A DNA stretch of 64,000 nucleotides from Roseiarcus sp963820775 (GCA_963820775.1 CAWGBF010000015.1:992001-1056000), one strand, 5' to 3'. Shown: positions 36,236 to 45,324, counted from the stretch's first letter. Program-made: numbers and translations. The notes: a model not told the origin generated them from the sequence alone.

Positions 36236-36576
36236 GGTGGAGGCGGCGTGTTAACGATCCCAGCAGGCATCCAAGGTGATGTTGACGGAATACCGCAGGG
36301 GGCCGCCACCCGAAGAGCGCGCCACGATCAAGCCCGGATCCGAAGCTTTTGCGGCTACCCAGGCCGGCTCGGTTAAGGAAGAGACCCGCGCAAGCGGGTC
36401 CTGGATTGGCTCCGGCGCAATTCGTCCACAAAACAATCTCTTCCGTAAAACAAAACTTTATGCTATATAGATTTCCTCAGCATCGCAAGCCCGCGTGATG
36501 GCCGGCGTGGAGACAAGGATGGAGCAAAGGGATCAAAGGCGTCGGGCCTATCGCGCGCGGAGCGAGCGCCACCAGA

Positions 36577-36705
36577 TTTTTTTATTTGAATCGGCTCTAA
36601 CCCTTTGAAAAGTCTCGATTCGAGAAAATAAACGCTCGTAAACGCTAGCACTTTTACTAACGTTTACTAGCGTTTACTGGCGTCTATTGGCGTTTATGGC
36701 GTCTT
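36577..36705 (+). repeat. 10-bp-unit element, copy 1
   Basis: Starts with seven T and ATTTGAATCG, then TAACCC, TTGAAAAGTC and ATTCGAGAAAATAAACG. A unit in inverted orientation (GTAAACGCTAGC) is followed by four tandem 10-bp units at 36661, 36671, 36681 and 36691 (CGTTTACTAG, CGTTTACTGG, CGTCTATTGG, CGTTTATGGC). Aligns base for base with copy 2 at 53976 over the first ~85 bp. AT-rich against a GC-rich background. Lies 150 bp before the NifU-domain gene. Confidence 0.85.
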
Positions 36706-36854
36706 TGCTTGCATGGAATTCGTGGCCCCGGGCGCGCCCGGTTCATCGCGACGGCCCTCGACCGGCGGCGCCGCGACCGCGGCCGCCGCGGCTCGCCGCC
36801 GTTTCTTGCGCCGGGACGCCAGCAAGCCTATCTAGGACGCAGGAGCCAAGCCCC

Positions 36855-37418
36855 ATGTTCATCCAGACCGAAACCACTCCCAATCCCGCAACCCTCAAAT
36901 TCCTTCCCGGCCGGCCGGTTATGGACGAGGGCACGTTCGAGGCGCGCGACGAGGCTCAAGCCGAGCGCTCGCCGCTCGCCAAAGCCCTCATGCAGCTGCC
37001 CGGCGTGAGCGGGGTGTTCTTCGCCAACGATTTCATCTCGGTGACCAAGACCGACGGCGAATGGCAGCATCTGCGCCCAGCGGTGCTCGGCGTCGTGACC
37101 GAGTTCTATCTCTCCGGCGCGCCGTTGATCGAGACGGGCGGCGCCGATTCCATTACGACCGGCGAATTCTTCGACCCCAAGGACGCCGAATCGGTCGAGG
37201 CGATCAAGGAATTGATCGAGACCCGCGTCCGGCCGGCGGTGGCGAACGACGGCGGCGATATCATCTTCAAGGGCTTCCGCGACGGCGTAGTCTATCTCAA
37301 GATGAAGGGCGCCTGCTCCGGCTGCCCCTCTTCGACGGCGACGCTCCGGCACGGAATCGAGAACCTGTTCAAGCACTTCCTGCCGGACGTTCAGGCAGTG
37401 GAAGCGTTCGAGGGCTGA
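36855..37418 (+). CDS. NifU-domain Fe-S carrier (NFU1-type)
   Basis: A 187-residue Fe-S cluster scaffold/carrier. The N-terminal Nfu domain begins MFIQTETTPNPATLKFLPGR and includes FFANDFISVTK. The C-terminal NifU domain has DGGDIIFKGF and the cluster-ligating pair Cys154/Cys157 in GACSGCPSSTATLRHGIENL. It transfers clusters to apo-proteins in the cytoplasm. Length matches the family. The start at ATG 36855 is fixed by the conserved N-terminus; an upstream extension runs into the 10-bp-unit element. Confidence 0.93.
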   Translation: MFIQTETTPNPATLKFLPGRPVMDEGTFEARDEAQAERSPLAKALMQLPGVSGVFFANDFISVTKTDGEWQHLRPAVLGVVTEFYLSGAPLIETGGADSITTGEFFDPKDAESVEAIKELIETRVRPAVANDGGDIIFKGFRDGVVYLKMKGACSGCPSSTATLRHGIENLFKHFLPDVQAVEAFEG

Positions 37419-37483
37419 GCCCGCGGGGGTTGCGCCGATTCCCTCAATATACTTGACCTCGACCATGGGCTGTTGTTTTGCGC

Positions 37484-37499
37484 TGTGACGGCCGTCACA
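37484..37499. promoter_or_regulatory. consensus CRP/FNR-family site (TGTGA-N6-TCACA)
   Basis: TGTGACGGCCGTCACA lies inside a perfect 24-bp palindrome (37480-37503), 84 bp upstream of the phosphorylase-fold gene. A TTGACC at 37453-37458 could be a -35 element, placing the palindrome at or after the -10, which would favour repression; activation of another promoter is also possible. Confidence 0.6.
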
Positions 37500-37587
37500 G
37501 CGCGGACCCGGGAGATATGTCAGTACGAGCTGCGGCCGCGGCGTCCAGTCCGGTGAATTTTAAGGGCGGAAGCAACCCGGAGCAATT

Positions 37588-38757
37588 ATGGCTCACCCGC
37601 TCGACGTCGACGATGTCATCCTCAATTTCGACCCGGCGAAACCGCACCCCAGGTTTCGAACGATGGGGCTTCCTGAAGACATCCTGGTAGCCGAGGCGGC
37701 GTTGCCGTCGCCCGTGCCCTGGCCTCCCGGCGCCGCGCCGACGCCGGCGCCGCTCGCGAAGGCGCCCTCCGAGAGCGCCGACCTTTCCAAGTTCAAGGGC
37801 TACGACGCGGTCGTCGTCACCTGGACAGCGGCTGAAGCCTCAGCAATGGCTGCGCTATTCACGCCCGGCCATCCCACCGCCGAATGGTACGAATACCGCC
37901 ACAACGTCGCGAGCTATGCGCCTCTGGTGACGGGCCCGAAGGCGCCGTTCAACGACAAGCGCCCCGACATGGCGCGATATCACCATAGCCTCGGCCTCTA
38001 CTTTCCGTGCACGATCCACGGACAGCGGGTGCTCCTGTTCAAATCGGGCCTGCATCTTGATTACGACGGGCCGCAATATCCCGTGCGCCGGCTCATGGCC
38101 GAGATCGCTGCGGCCGTCGAACCGAAGGTCCTCATCACCACTGGCACAGGCGGGGGCATCGGCGCCGACGTCAAGCTCGGCGACGTCGTGGTCGCGGGCA
38201 CAGTCAAATTCGACTGCCGGCATCAATTCAAGAACGAGCCATGGGCGAAAGCGAGTTACGCTCCGTCGGCCCTGCCCGCGGGCGCTCTAGCCGCCATGAC
38301 GCCGGCCCTGATGGGCGTCAACGCCGCGCGCATTTCTGGCGCTCGGCCGACGCCGAAGATCTTTTCGTCTCCGGGCGACGCAGTGGTGACGACCGACGTC
38401 TTCGCCTTCGACGATTCGACCGACCACTACCATCTGCAAGGCCTCGGGCGCGCCTGCGACATGGGTGACGCGATGGTCGCCAACGCCCTGCAATCATTCA
38501 AATCGATGTCCTGGCACGCGATCCGCAACGCTTCGGACCCGCAAATTCCAAATCCGAATAACAAGATCGAAGAAGCGAACCAGCAAGCAGGGCTCATCTA
38601 CGCCAAGTACGGCGGGCTCACCACCGCTGCGAGCCTGATCGCGACATGGGCGATCATCGAGGCCGGCGCCGCCGCGTCGCGTGAGCCGGAACACGCGGAA
38701 ATTTCACCCGGCTTCAAGCTCGGGCGGTTGCCGCCCGAGCGGAGGAGCAAACGATAG
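37588..38757 (+). CDS. phosphorylase-fold protein with extended termini
   Basis: A 389-residue protein. After a ~70-residue Pro/Ala-rich leader comes a PNP/MTAN-type fold: VVVTWTAAEA at 75-84, FPCTIHGQRVLLFKSGLHLD, the phosphate-loop-like TTGTGGGIG at 184-192, LGDVVVAGTVKFD, VVTTDVFAFD, then DMGDAMVA at 291-298 where classical enzymes have a Met-Glu pair. A conserved-looking IYAKYGGLTTAASLIATWAI follows. The extreme C-terminus has FKLGRLP (376-382), also found at the start of the next protein. First gene of a two-gene operon behind a CRP-type site. The missing Glu makes classical nucleosidase activity doubtful. Role unknown. Confidence 0.75.
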   Translation: MAHPLDVDDVILNFDPAKPHPRFRTMGLPEDILVAEAALPSPVPWPPGAAPTPAPLAKAPSESADLSKFKGYDAVVVTWTAAEASAMAALFTPGHPTAEWYEYRHNVASYAPLVTGPKAPFNDKRPDMARYHHSLGLYFPCTIHGQRVLLFKSGLHLDYDGPQYPVRRLMAEIAAAVEPKVLITTGTGGGIGADVKLGDVVVAGTVKFDCRHQFKNEPWAKASYAPSALPAGALAAMTPALMGVNAARISGARPTPKIFSSPGDAVVTTDVFAFDDSTDHYHLQGLGRACDMGDAMVANALQSFKSMSWHAIRNASDPQIPNPNNKIEEANQQAGLIYAKYGGLTTAASLIATWAIIEAGAAASREPEHAEISPGFKLGRLPPERRSKR

Positions 38758-38792
38758 CAGCAGCAAACCATACTAAAAGGAGGAGCATTGTC

Positions 38793-39617
38793 ATGACGAA
38801 GCATGAAGCCGTCACCCATCCGAAGACCGCGGTCACCCATTTCAAACTCGGCCGGCTGCCGCGCGCGCACGACTCGCGCATTCCGCATATGAGCGCGCTG
38901 CTGGCGGGGAAGAAACTGCCGCCTCCGCCCGCCCAGGTCGACTACACCAAGGGCATGCCAAAGAACCTGGGCATGATGATGAACGACACGCTAGGCGACT
39001 GCACCTGCGCGGCGTTCTACCATGCGCTGCAGGTTTGGAGCTTCAACGCCTCGAAGCACAAGTCGATCGAAACAGAGCCGGATGTCGACGTCGAGAAGCT
39101 CTATGAGCTCGCCTGTGGCTACAAGCCCTCGCAAGGCGGCGAGGGGCCAGGCGGAAACGAACAGCATGTGCTCAAGTATCTGCTCACCAAGGGCGCGCCC
39201 ATGGGCTCAAACGGCCAGACGGTGCATAAGATCGACGCCTTTGTCGAAGTCGATCCTCGCAACACAGACGACGTCAAGCGCGCGATCAGCAACTGCGGCG
39301 TCGCCTATATCGGCTTCGATGTGCCGCAATACATCGTCCCGCCCACCGGCCAGCCGCCGGCGGTATGGGACGTCGAGAACACCCAAACGCAGATCGTAGG
39401 CGGACACGCTGTCGTTCTTGCCGGCTACACGGCGAGCGGCGCGCGCCTCATCTCCTGGGGTCAGTATTACACGATGACCTGGGCGTTCTTCGCCAAATAT
39501 GTCGATGAGACCTACGCCATCGCCGACTCGACCTGGATCGCGGGCGGCGGCAAGACCCCTGGCGGCCTCACCCTCGCCGACCTCGAGCAGCAGATGCAGG
39601 CGCTCAAAGCCGGCTGA
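38793..39617 (+). CDS. papain-like (C1-type) cysteine peptidase homolog
   Basis: A 274-residue protein without a signal peptide. It begins with a HFKLGRLPRAHDSRIP leader, then GMMMNDTLGDCTCAAFYHAL with candidate nucleophile Cys70, and IVGGHAVVLAGYTASGARLI with His205, then SWGQYYTMTWAFF where papain-like enzymes have NSWGxxWG; the Asn position is Ile220. Fold and Cys/His order match C1-like peptidases or transglutaminase-like relatives. An AGGAGG site precedes the ATG; 35 bp separate it from the phosphorylase-fold gene. Probable partner of that protein; substrate unknown. Confidence 0.75.
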   Translation: MTKHEAVTHPKTAVTHFKLGRLPRAHDSRIPHMSALLAGKKLPPPPAQVDYTKGMPKNLGMMMNDTLGDCTCAAFYHALQVWSFNASKHKSIETEPDVDVEKLYELACGYKPSQGGEGPGGNEQHVLKYLLTKGAPMGSNGQTVHKIDAFVEVDPRNTDDVKRAISNCGVAYIGFDVPQYIVPPTGQPPAVWDVENTQTQIVGGHAVVLAGYTASGARLISWGQYYTMTWAFFAKYVDETYAIADSTWIAGGGKTPGGLTLADLEQQMQALKAG

Positions 39618-39673
39618 GGCCAGCGACCGCGCGCGCCGTCTTGCGGCGCGCGCCACCGCTTACGTCGCCACCC

Positions 39674-40624
39674 TCAGCGCGCCGGCTTCTCGCCGCCGGC
39701 GGCGGTGATGACAGCCACGATAATCAGCCCGGTCAGCAAGAGGCGCACGCCGGCGCTGACGCCAAAGGTGTTGAGCATGGTCAGCAACAACACCAGGAAC
39801 AGCGCGCCGCCCCAGACGCCTGGAAGGTTCGCCCTGCCCCCCGACACCGAGGTTCCGCCGATGACGACGACGGCGATCGAGGCCAAGAGATACTCGTTGC
39901 CAATGTCGATATTGGCGCCGCGGAAATAGCCGGCGAGCAACGCCCCGTTGAGTCCTCCCAGCGCGCCGCACAAAGCGTAAGTGGCGCAGCGCACGGGCTC
40001 GACCTTCAGGCCCGCCAGCCGCGCCGCGCGCTGGTTCTGTCCAATCGCCACGACAGATCGCCCCCAGATCGTACGGTGAAGCGCGATGGCGGCGGCGATC
40101 GTGAACAGCACGGTCAGGATCGCCAGGACAGGCACGCCCGCGATCACGATATTGGTGAAGTCGGCGAAGCCGGGCGGGGGCTTAATCTGCAGGCCGCGGC
40201 CGTAGCTGATGTCGATAGATTGGATGATGAAGCTCGCCGACAGCGTCGCGATAATCGGCGGTATGCGCAAAGCCCAGATCAAAAGGTAGTTGGCGAGCCC
40301 GACCGCAAGCCCGCACACGATCGCCGCGACGAGGCCGACGAGGACCAGCCGGTCGTCGCCGCCCATCGTCTTCATCGCCACCGCGCTCGCGAGCCCGATA
40401 TTGGCCGGCAGAGAGAGGTCGACATTGCCGGGCCCGAGCGTGATGACGAACATCTGCCCGACGCCGACAATGACGGTGAAGACGGCGAGGGAAAGCGCCG
40501 CCGTCAGCATCCCGCCGGCGCCATAGCCGCCGGTGAAGGCAATCGCCGCAAGCCACACCACGCCCGCGCCGACAAACGACCAGATCCATGGCCGCTTGAG
40601 GAGCGTCTGGAACGTGGCGGTCAT
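39674..40624 (-). CDS. sugar-type ABC transporter permease 2 (RbsC-like)
   Basis: A 316-residue BPD_transp_2 family permease with about 8-10 hydrophobic segments, including MFVITLGPGNVDLSLPANIG and the conserved cytoplasmic loop AIGQNQRAARLAGLKVEPVR that contacts the ATPase. Pairs with the permease encoded just upstream to form a heterodimeric channel. Last gene of the four-gene operon; its ATG overlaps the upstream stop by 4 bases. Intact. Substrate probably a sugar or polyol, not assignable. Confidence 0.9.
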   Translation of the reverse strand: MTATFQTLLKRPWIWSFVGAGVVWLAAIAFTGGYGAGGMLTAALSLAVFTVIVGVGQMFVITLGPGNVDLSLPANIGLASAVAMKTMGGDDRLVLVGLVAAIVCGLAVGLANYLLIWALRIPPIIATLSASFIIQSIDISYGRGLQIKPPPGFADFTNIVIAGVPVLAILTVLFTIAAAIALHRTIWGRSVVAIGQNQRAARLAGLKVEPVRCATYALCGALGGLNGALLAGYFRGANIDIGNEYLLASIAVVVIGGTSVSGGRANLPGVWGGALFLVLLLTMLNTFGVSAGVRLLLTGLIIVAVITAAGGEKPAR

Positions 40625-41601
40625 CGCTCCGACCCTTTGCGGGTGATAACGACGCGCGCGGCGAGAACGATGATGAGGATCGCCCCGTTCGCCGCGACCT
40701 GCCAGTCGGGCGGAATGTGCATGAAGGTCAGAAGCGGCGAGGCCGCCATCGCCATGGTCAGAGCGCCGAGCACCGCGCCGATCGGCGAGACGGAACCGCC
40801 GACGAACTCGCCCCCGCCGAGGATCACGCCGGCGATGGAGAGCAGCGTATAGCCATTGCCGATATTGGCGTCGGCGGACGTGGTGATGCCGACCAGCGCC
40901 ATTCCTGACAACACGCCGAAAATACCAGCCAGCGCGAACAAGGTCATTTTCGCGCGCAACAGCGACCATCCGGCGCGCTCGATCGCCAGCGCATTGCCGC
41001 CCGAGGCGCGCAGGACTGCGCCGTAAGAGGTCCGCATCAGCCCGAAATAGCCGACGCCAGCGATGACCACGGCGGCGACGATCGGAAAGGGGATGAACGG
41101 CGGCTTGACGCCCATGATCGCCAGCAGCCACCCAGGCGCCTTGCCGCCGGGCTTCGGCAGAAGAAGGATCGCAAGACCCTGCCAGACGAAGCTCATGCCG
41201 AGCGTGACGACGATCGATGGCAGATTGCGCAGATAGATGAGCGCGCCGAGCGCGGCGTAAAGCGCGACGCAGCCGACCAGCGTTAGGACGCCAAGCCAGG
41301 GTTCGTCGTGCAGCCAGGTCGCCGCCACGCAACAGACAAAGCCGACGAAAGTGCCGATCGACAGATCGAGGTCGTTGCCCGCGATGACGAACATCTGCGC
41401 CATGGTGGCGAGCGCGATCGGGATCGCGAGATTCAGCATCAGCGTGAAGCCGAAATAGCTGATCGCGCGCGGGTTGAGCCAGGCGATGGCGGCGATGACC
41501 AGAGCCAGCGACAAAGCCGGGAGAGCGGCGCGCAGCCGACGCCGCCAGTCGGCCCCGCTCGCATTTGCCGACGGGACAGCCGCGGCTGCGCTCATGGTCA
41601 C
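40621..41601 (-). CDS. sugar-type ABC transporter permease 1 (RbsC-like)
   Basis: A 326-residue polytopic permease of the ribose/branched-chain BPD_transp_2 family. Markers: MFVIAGNDLDLSIGTFVGFV near residue 70 and the ATPase-contacting loop RASGGNALAIERAGWSLLRA near residue 205, with TTSADANIGNGYTLLSIAGV beyond. Overlaps both neighbours by 4 bases, so translation of the operon is coupled. Confidence 0.9.
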   Translation of the reverse strand: MTMSAAAAVPSANASGADWRRRLRAALPALSLALVIAAIAWLNPRAISYFGFTLMLNLAIPIALATMAQMFVIAGNDLDLSIGTFVGFVCCVAATWLHDEPWLGVLTLVGCVALYAALGALIYLRNLPSIVVTLGMSFVWQGLAILLLPKPGGKAPGWLLAIMGVKPPFIPFPIVAAVVIAGVGYFGLMRTSYGAVLRASGGNALAIERAGWSLLRAKMTLFALAGIFGVLSGMALVGITTSADANIGNGYTLLSIAGVILGGGEFVGGSVSPIGAVLGALTMAMAASPLLTFMHIPPDWQVAANGAILIIVLAARVVITRKGSER

Positions 41602-43070
41602 GCGGCGCCCGCGAACGAAGAGTGGATCACCTGCTCCTCGTTCAGTTCGTCACGCGCCAGTTCGGCGACGATTGCGCCGTTGCGGAATACGTAGGCGCGG
41701 TCGCAGTTCTTCAGCTCCTCGACCTCGGTCGTGTACCAGAGGAAGGTCCGCCCCCGTTCCGCTTCGGCCCGGATGAGCTCGTAGACTTCGAGCTTGGTGC
41801 CGAAATCAACGCCGCGCATCGGATCGTCCATCAGCAGGATGCGCGCGTCGGAGCCAAGCGCGCGCGCAAACAACGCCTTCTGCTGATTGCCGCCCGAGAG
41901 CGAGAGAATATTGTTGCGAACATCGGGCGTGCGGATCTTGATGCGCTCACGCCAGGCGTTGGCGAGTTCGTCCTCGAGGCGAGACGAGAGCAGCGGCCCT
42001 GAGCGGAACTTCTTCAGCGAGCGCACGCCGATGTTGAGGGCGATCGACCATCCCGGAAAGACGCCGTCCGACTGCCGGTCTCCGGCCACAAGCGCGACCG
42101 GCGCGCTGACTGTCGCGCTCGCGCGCGGATGCGAGGCGGCGGCGAAGGTCGCGAGCAAGAGATCCGTCTGGCCATGGCCCGCGAGTCCGGCAAGGCCGAT
42201 GATCTCGCCCTCGCGCGCCACCACATCCCAATCGTCCGCCTGTCGTTCCGGGCGCAGGCGCACGACGATCCGGGTTTCGCCGCGCGCACGGGTCGCCCCC
42301 GGGCCTTGAGTCCGTGGAGCTTCGGGCTCAATGCCGCCCATGGCGCTAACCAGCTTCGCCCGGTCGAAATTTCGCGCGAGGTCGGCCGCCACCCCTTTGC
42401 CGTCGCGCATGACGACGATGCGGTCGCACGTGGACAACACCTCGCCCAGGATATGGGAGATCAGAACGCAACTCACGCCGGACCCGACCGAGCGGCGCAC
42501 ATGCGCCAAGAGTTGCCCAGCCGTATGCGCGTCAAGCGACGAGGTCGGTTCATCGAGAATGACGAGGCGCGCAGGCGCATCCGAGACCGAGAAAGCGCGC
42601 GCGATTTCGACCATCTGCCTTCGGCCGATCGTCAAGTCCTGAACCAGGTCGCCAGGTCTCACGCCATGACCCGGAAAAATCTCGTCGAGCTTATCGAGAA
42701 TGAGCCGCCCTGCCCTGCGCCGCCAGCCAAAGCCATAGATCGCCGGATGAACGACACGGGCGTTTTCCGCCACCGTCAGGTTCGGGCAGAGCGACAATTC
42801 CTGAAAGACGCAGCGGAGTCCCAGCGCTCTTGCGCGCGCCGAGTTCCAGTCCGGCTGCTCCTCGCCCCCGACGACGAGTCGGCCGCGATCCGGCGTGACG
42901 CCGCCGTTGAGGACGTGCATCAGCGTCGACTTGCCGGCGCCGTTGTGGCCGACGACGCCGACGCATTCGCCGGCTAAAAGCGAAAAATCGGCGCCGTCCA
43001 GAGCCCGGACGGCGCCATAGGACTTTTCGACGCCGATGAAATCGACAAGTGAAGCGCCAGCGTCCTCCAT
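41598..43070 (-). CDS. sugar ABC transporter ATP-binding protein (RbsA-like)
   Basis: A 490-residue double-ABC ATPase. Domain 1 has a canonical Walker A (GHNGAGKSTLMHVLNGG), a LTIGRRQMVEIARAFS region in place of a full LSGGQ, and Walker B LVILDEPTSSLD. Domain 2 has SLSGGNQQKALFARAL and ILLMDDPMRGVDFGTKLEVY, with a degenerate Walker A (GLAGHGQTD), as is usual for RbsA/XylG/MglA proteins. Powers the two downstream permeases. Confidence 0.92.
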   Translation of the reverse strand: MEDAGASLVDFIGVEKSYGAVRALDGADFSLLAGECVGVVGHNGAGKSTLMHVLNGGVTPDRGRLVVGGEEQPDWNSARARALGLRCVFQELSLCPNLTVAENARVVHPAIYGFGWRRRAGRLILDKLDEIFPGHGVRPGDLVQDLTIGRRQMVEIARAFSVSDAPARLVILDEPTSSLDAHTAGQLLAHVRRSVGSGVSCVLISHILGEVLSTCDRIVVMRDGKGVAADLARNFDRAKLVSAMGGIEPEAPRTQGPGATRARGETRIVVRLRPERQADDWDVVAREGEIIGLAGLAGHGQTDLLLATFAAASHPRASATVSAPVALVAGDRQSDGVFPGWSIALNIGVRSLKKFRSGPLLSSRLEDELANAWRERIKIRTPDVRNNILSLSGGNQQKALFARALGSDARILLMDDPMRGVDFGTKLEVYELIRAEAERGRTFLWYTTEVEELKNCDRAYVFRNGAIVAELARDELNEEQVIHSSFAGAA

Positions 43071-43118
43071 TGTCTTATCGCCTCAGGCGCTGGGCGGCGC
43101 TTCATCGCCTCCGCGGAC

Positions 43119-44135
43119 TTACTTCTCGTTGGCCTTGATCGCCGCGATGGCGTCCGCCTGGGTGTATTCATGGCTGGCGACGCCGCCCTTGGCGATATTC
43201 GGCAATTCCTTCTCGAAGTCGTCCTGGGTGAAGGCGAGATAGGGCACCAGGAGATCATGCGGGACCTTCTTGCCGTCGAGAACCTGCTGCGCGACCCAGA
43301 AGGCGAGGGTCGAGACGCCGGGGGCGATTGACGCCGACCAGGTCTTATAGCCGTCCTTCTCCTTCTGCTCCTTCCACCATTGCAATTCGTCCTGGCGATT
43401 GCCCTCGATGATGGTCGGACGCGGCTTCCCTGCGGCGGCGAACGCCTGCGCCGCGCCATAGCCGTCGCCGCCCTGATCTACGACGCCGACGATCGGCGGC
43501 AGCGAGGGCAGCACCGTCGCCACCGCCTTCTGCGCTGTTGTCTGATCCCAGTCGCCGGTGACCGAGGATACGATCTTGAAATCGGGATGCGCCTTCACGC
43601 CCTCGAGTATTCCGGCGTGGATGGCGTCATCGATCGAGGTGCCGGCAAGGCCGCGGATCTCGAGCAGGTTCCCGCCCTTGGGCTCAAACTTGGCCATCTG
43701 CTCGACTTCCTGCTTACCCATGTCCTTGAAGTCGACGACGACGCGGTAGGCGCAAGGCTCGGTGACGATGCCGTCGAAGGAAACGACGACGATGCCGGCG
43801 TCGCAGGCCTGCTTGATCGCGCCGTTCAGCGCGTCGGGCGAGGCGGCGTTGATGACGATCGCGTTATAGCCCTGCAGGATGAGGTTCTGGATCTGCGCGG
43901 CCTGCGTCGGCACTTCCTTGTCCGCGGTGGTGAACACATCGGCCGCGGCGACGACCTTGTCGGTGACGGCCTTCTTGGTGACGATGTCGTAGCTTTTCAG
44001 CATCGCCTGGCGCCAGGAATTGCCGGCGTAGTTATTGGAAAAGGCGATTTTCTTGTCGCTTGTGTCCGCCGACGCCGGCCCGGCGAAGAGCCCGGCCGCG
44101 GCAGCAAGTGCGAGCATCGAGATGTTGCGATTCAT
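43119..44135 (-). CDS. periplasmic sugar-binding protein (RbsB-like)
   Basis: A 338-residue periplasmic-binding-protein type I. A signal peptide (ISMLALAAAAGLFAGPASA) is cleaved near residue 24. The two-lobe pattern shows KIAFSNNYAGNSWRQAML, YNAIVINAASPDALNGAIKQ, AGIVVVSFDG and VVDQGGDGYGAAQAF. A GGGAGGA ribosome site decides the start at ATG 44135. First gene of the transporter operon. The ligand cannot be named; relatives bind sugars or polyols. Confidence 0.92.
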   Translation of the reverse strand: MNRNISMLALAAAAGLFAGPASADTSDKKIAFSNNYAGNSWRQAMLKSYDIVTKKAVTDKVVAAADVFTTADKEVPTQAAQIQNLILQGYNAIVINAASPDALNGAIKQACDAGIVVVSFDGIVTEPCAYRVVVDFKDMGKQEVEQMAKFEPKGGNLLEIRGLAGTSIDDAIHAGILEGVKAHPDFKIVSSVTGDWDQTTAQKAVATVLPSLPPIVGVVDQGGDGYGAAQAFAAAGKPRPTIIEGNRQDELQWWKEQKEKDGYKTWSASIAPGVSTLAFWVAQQVLDGKKVPHDLLVPYLAFTQDDFEKELPNIAKGGVASHEYTQADAIAAIKANEK

Positions 44136-44396
44136 GGAAATATCCTCCCTCGGAGACGAGTACCGCGCGCTTTGGAACGCGCTTGCATGTCCGCGTTTGT
44201 CCTTGATGGTGCGTCCGGCGGTCAAGACCGCGAGCCAGCGAGAGCTAACATGCCAGAGAAAAGGCGGTCAACGGGATCCCGTCGTGACACCAAAGGCGGT
44301 GGGAGATGACCTCAACGCGCCCGTAGCGCGAATTGTCCCACGACGCCCGACCCCCAATCCCACTAACCCGTGCGATACGTGGCCGCAGGACACGAC

Positions 44397-45324
44397 TCAC
44401 CCCGGCTCAGCCGCCGACAGCGTCGCCTCTTGCGTCAGGAACTCGCGCAAAGCCTTGATGCGGGGCGAGCCGGCCTCGTCCGGCCGGCACAGGAAATAGT
44501 AGCCGAATGGCGTCGCGACGCTGGTCTTGAACGGCGCGATGAGGCGCCCGGCGGCCAGATCGTCGGCGGCGATCGCGAACGAGGTCAGCGCCACCCCCTG
44601 CCCCTGGGCGGCGGCGCGCAGCGTCATCGCCATGTTGTTGAAGAACACGCCGTGCGTGGCCTCGACATTGCGCGCGCCCGCGGCCTTAAGCCAGTCGGAC
44701 CACGTGGGCCAGGAGGCGTGCGCTGGGTTCCAGTCGAGGTGCAGGAGGGTGTGGCGGGCGAGATCCTCGGGCGAGCGGAGCGGATCGTCGCCCGCGATGA
44801 GCCTGGGCGCGCAGACCGGAAACACGTTCTCCTTGAACAGAAGCGTCACCGCAAGTCCGGGGAACTCGCCCGCGCCCCAACGGATTAGCGCGTCGGCGGT
44901 GCCGGAGTTCGAGCGCTTCGTCGATCGGATTGGCGTCGATCAGGACGTCGGTCTCCGGATGGCGGGCCTTGAATTTGCCGATCCGGCCAACCAGCCAGGT
45001 CGCAGCAAAAGACGGCGCCGAATTGATGATGAGGAAGCGGCGCCCGTCGCCCTCGCGCATCGCGCGCGCAGCCTTGGCGAGGAGCGCAAATCCTTCCGCC
45101 AAAGTCGCGGCCCCAGCGACGCCCGACTCCGTCAACTGAAGCCCGCGGCCATTTCGCTCAACGAGCCTCGCTCCGATCTCCTGCTCGAGCGCGCGCACCT
45201 GCTGCGCGACCGCAGCCTTGGTCACATGCAATTCCTGCGCGGCGCGCACGAACGACGAATGGCGCGCGACCGCCTCGAAGGCCCGAAGGGCGTTGAGCGG
45301 CGGCAATCGGTGGAGGGGGTTCAT
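44397..45324 (-). CDS. LysR-family regulator (GcvA-like), frameshifted as read
   Basis: A transcription factor with an N-terminal winged helix (LPPLNALRAFEAVARHSSFV, AAQELHVTKAAVAQQVRALE) and a substrate-binding effector domain. Near 44905 one extra base breaks the frame after DEALEL; the other frame gives SGTADALIRWGAGEFPGLAV and continues through HLDWNPAHASWPTWSDWL and GQGVALTSFAIAADDLAAGR to the stop. Corrected length is 308 residues. The pattern LHxxWxxxxWxxWL is GcvA-like. It lies upstream of the ABC operon on the same strand and diverges from the small gene at 45444; ATAG-N10-CTAT overlaps its start codon and could be an autoregulatory site. Confidence 0.85.

Noticed and set aside
36276..36470. 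64-codon frame upstream of the 10-bp-unit element
   Set aside because: No ribosome site and ends in the AT-rich element; insufficient support for a gene.
39641..40852. 403-codon open frame antisense to the ABC permease genes
   Set aside because: Protein is Arg/Asp-rich low-complexity and lies wholly opposite an intact permease with strong family motifs; typical high-GC shadow.
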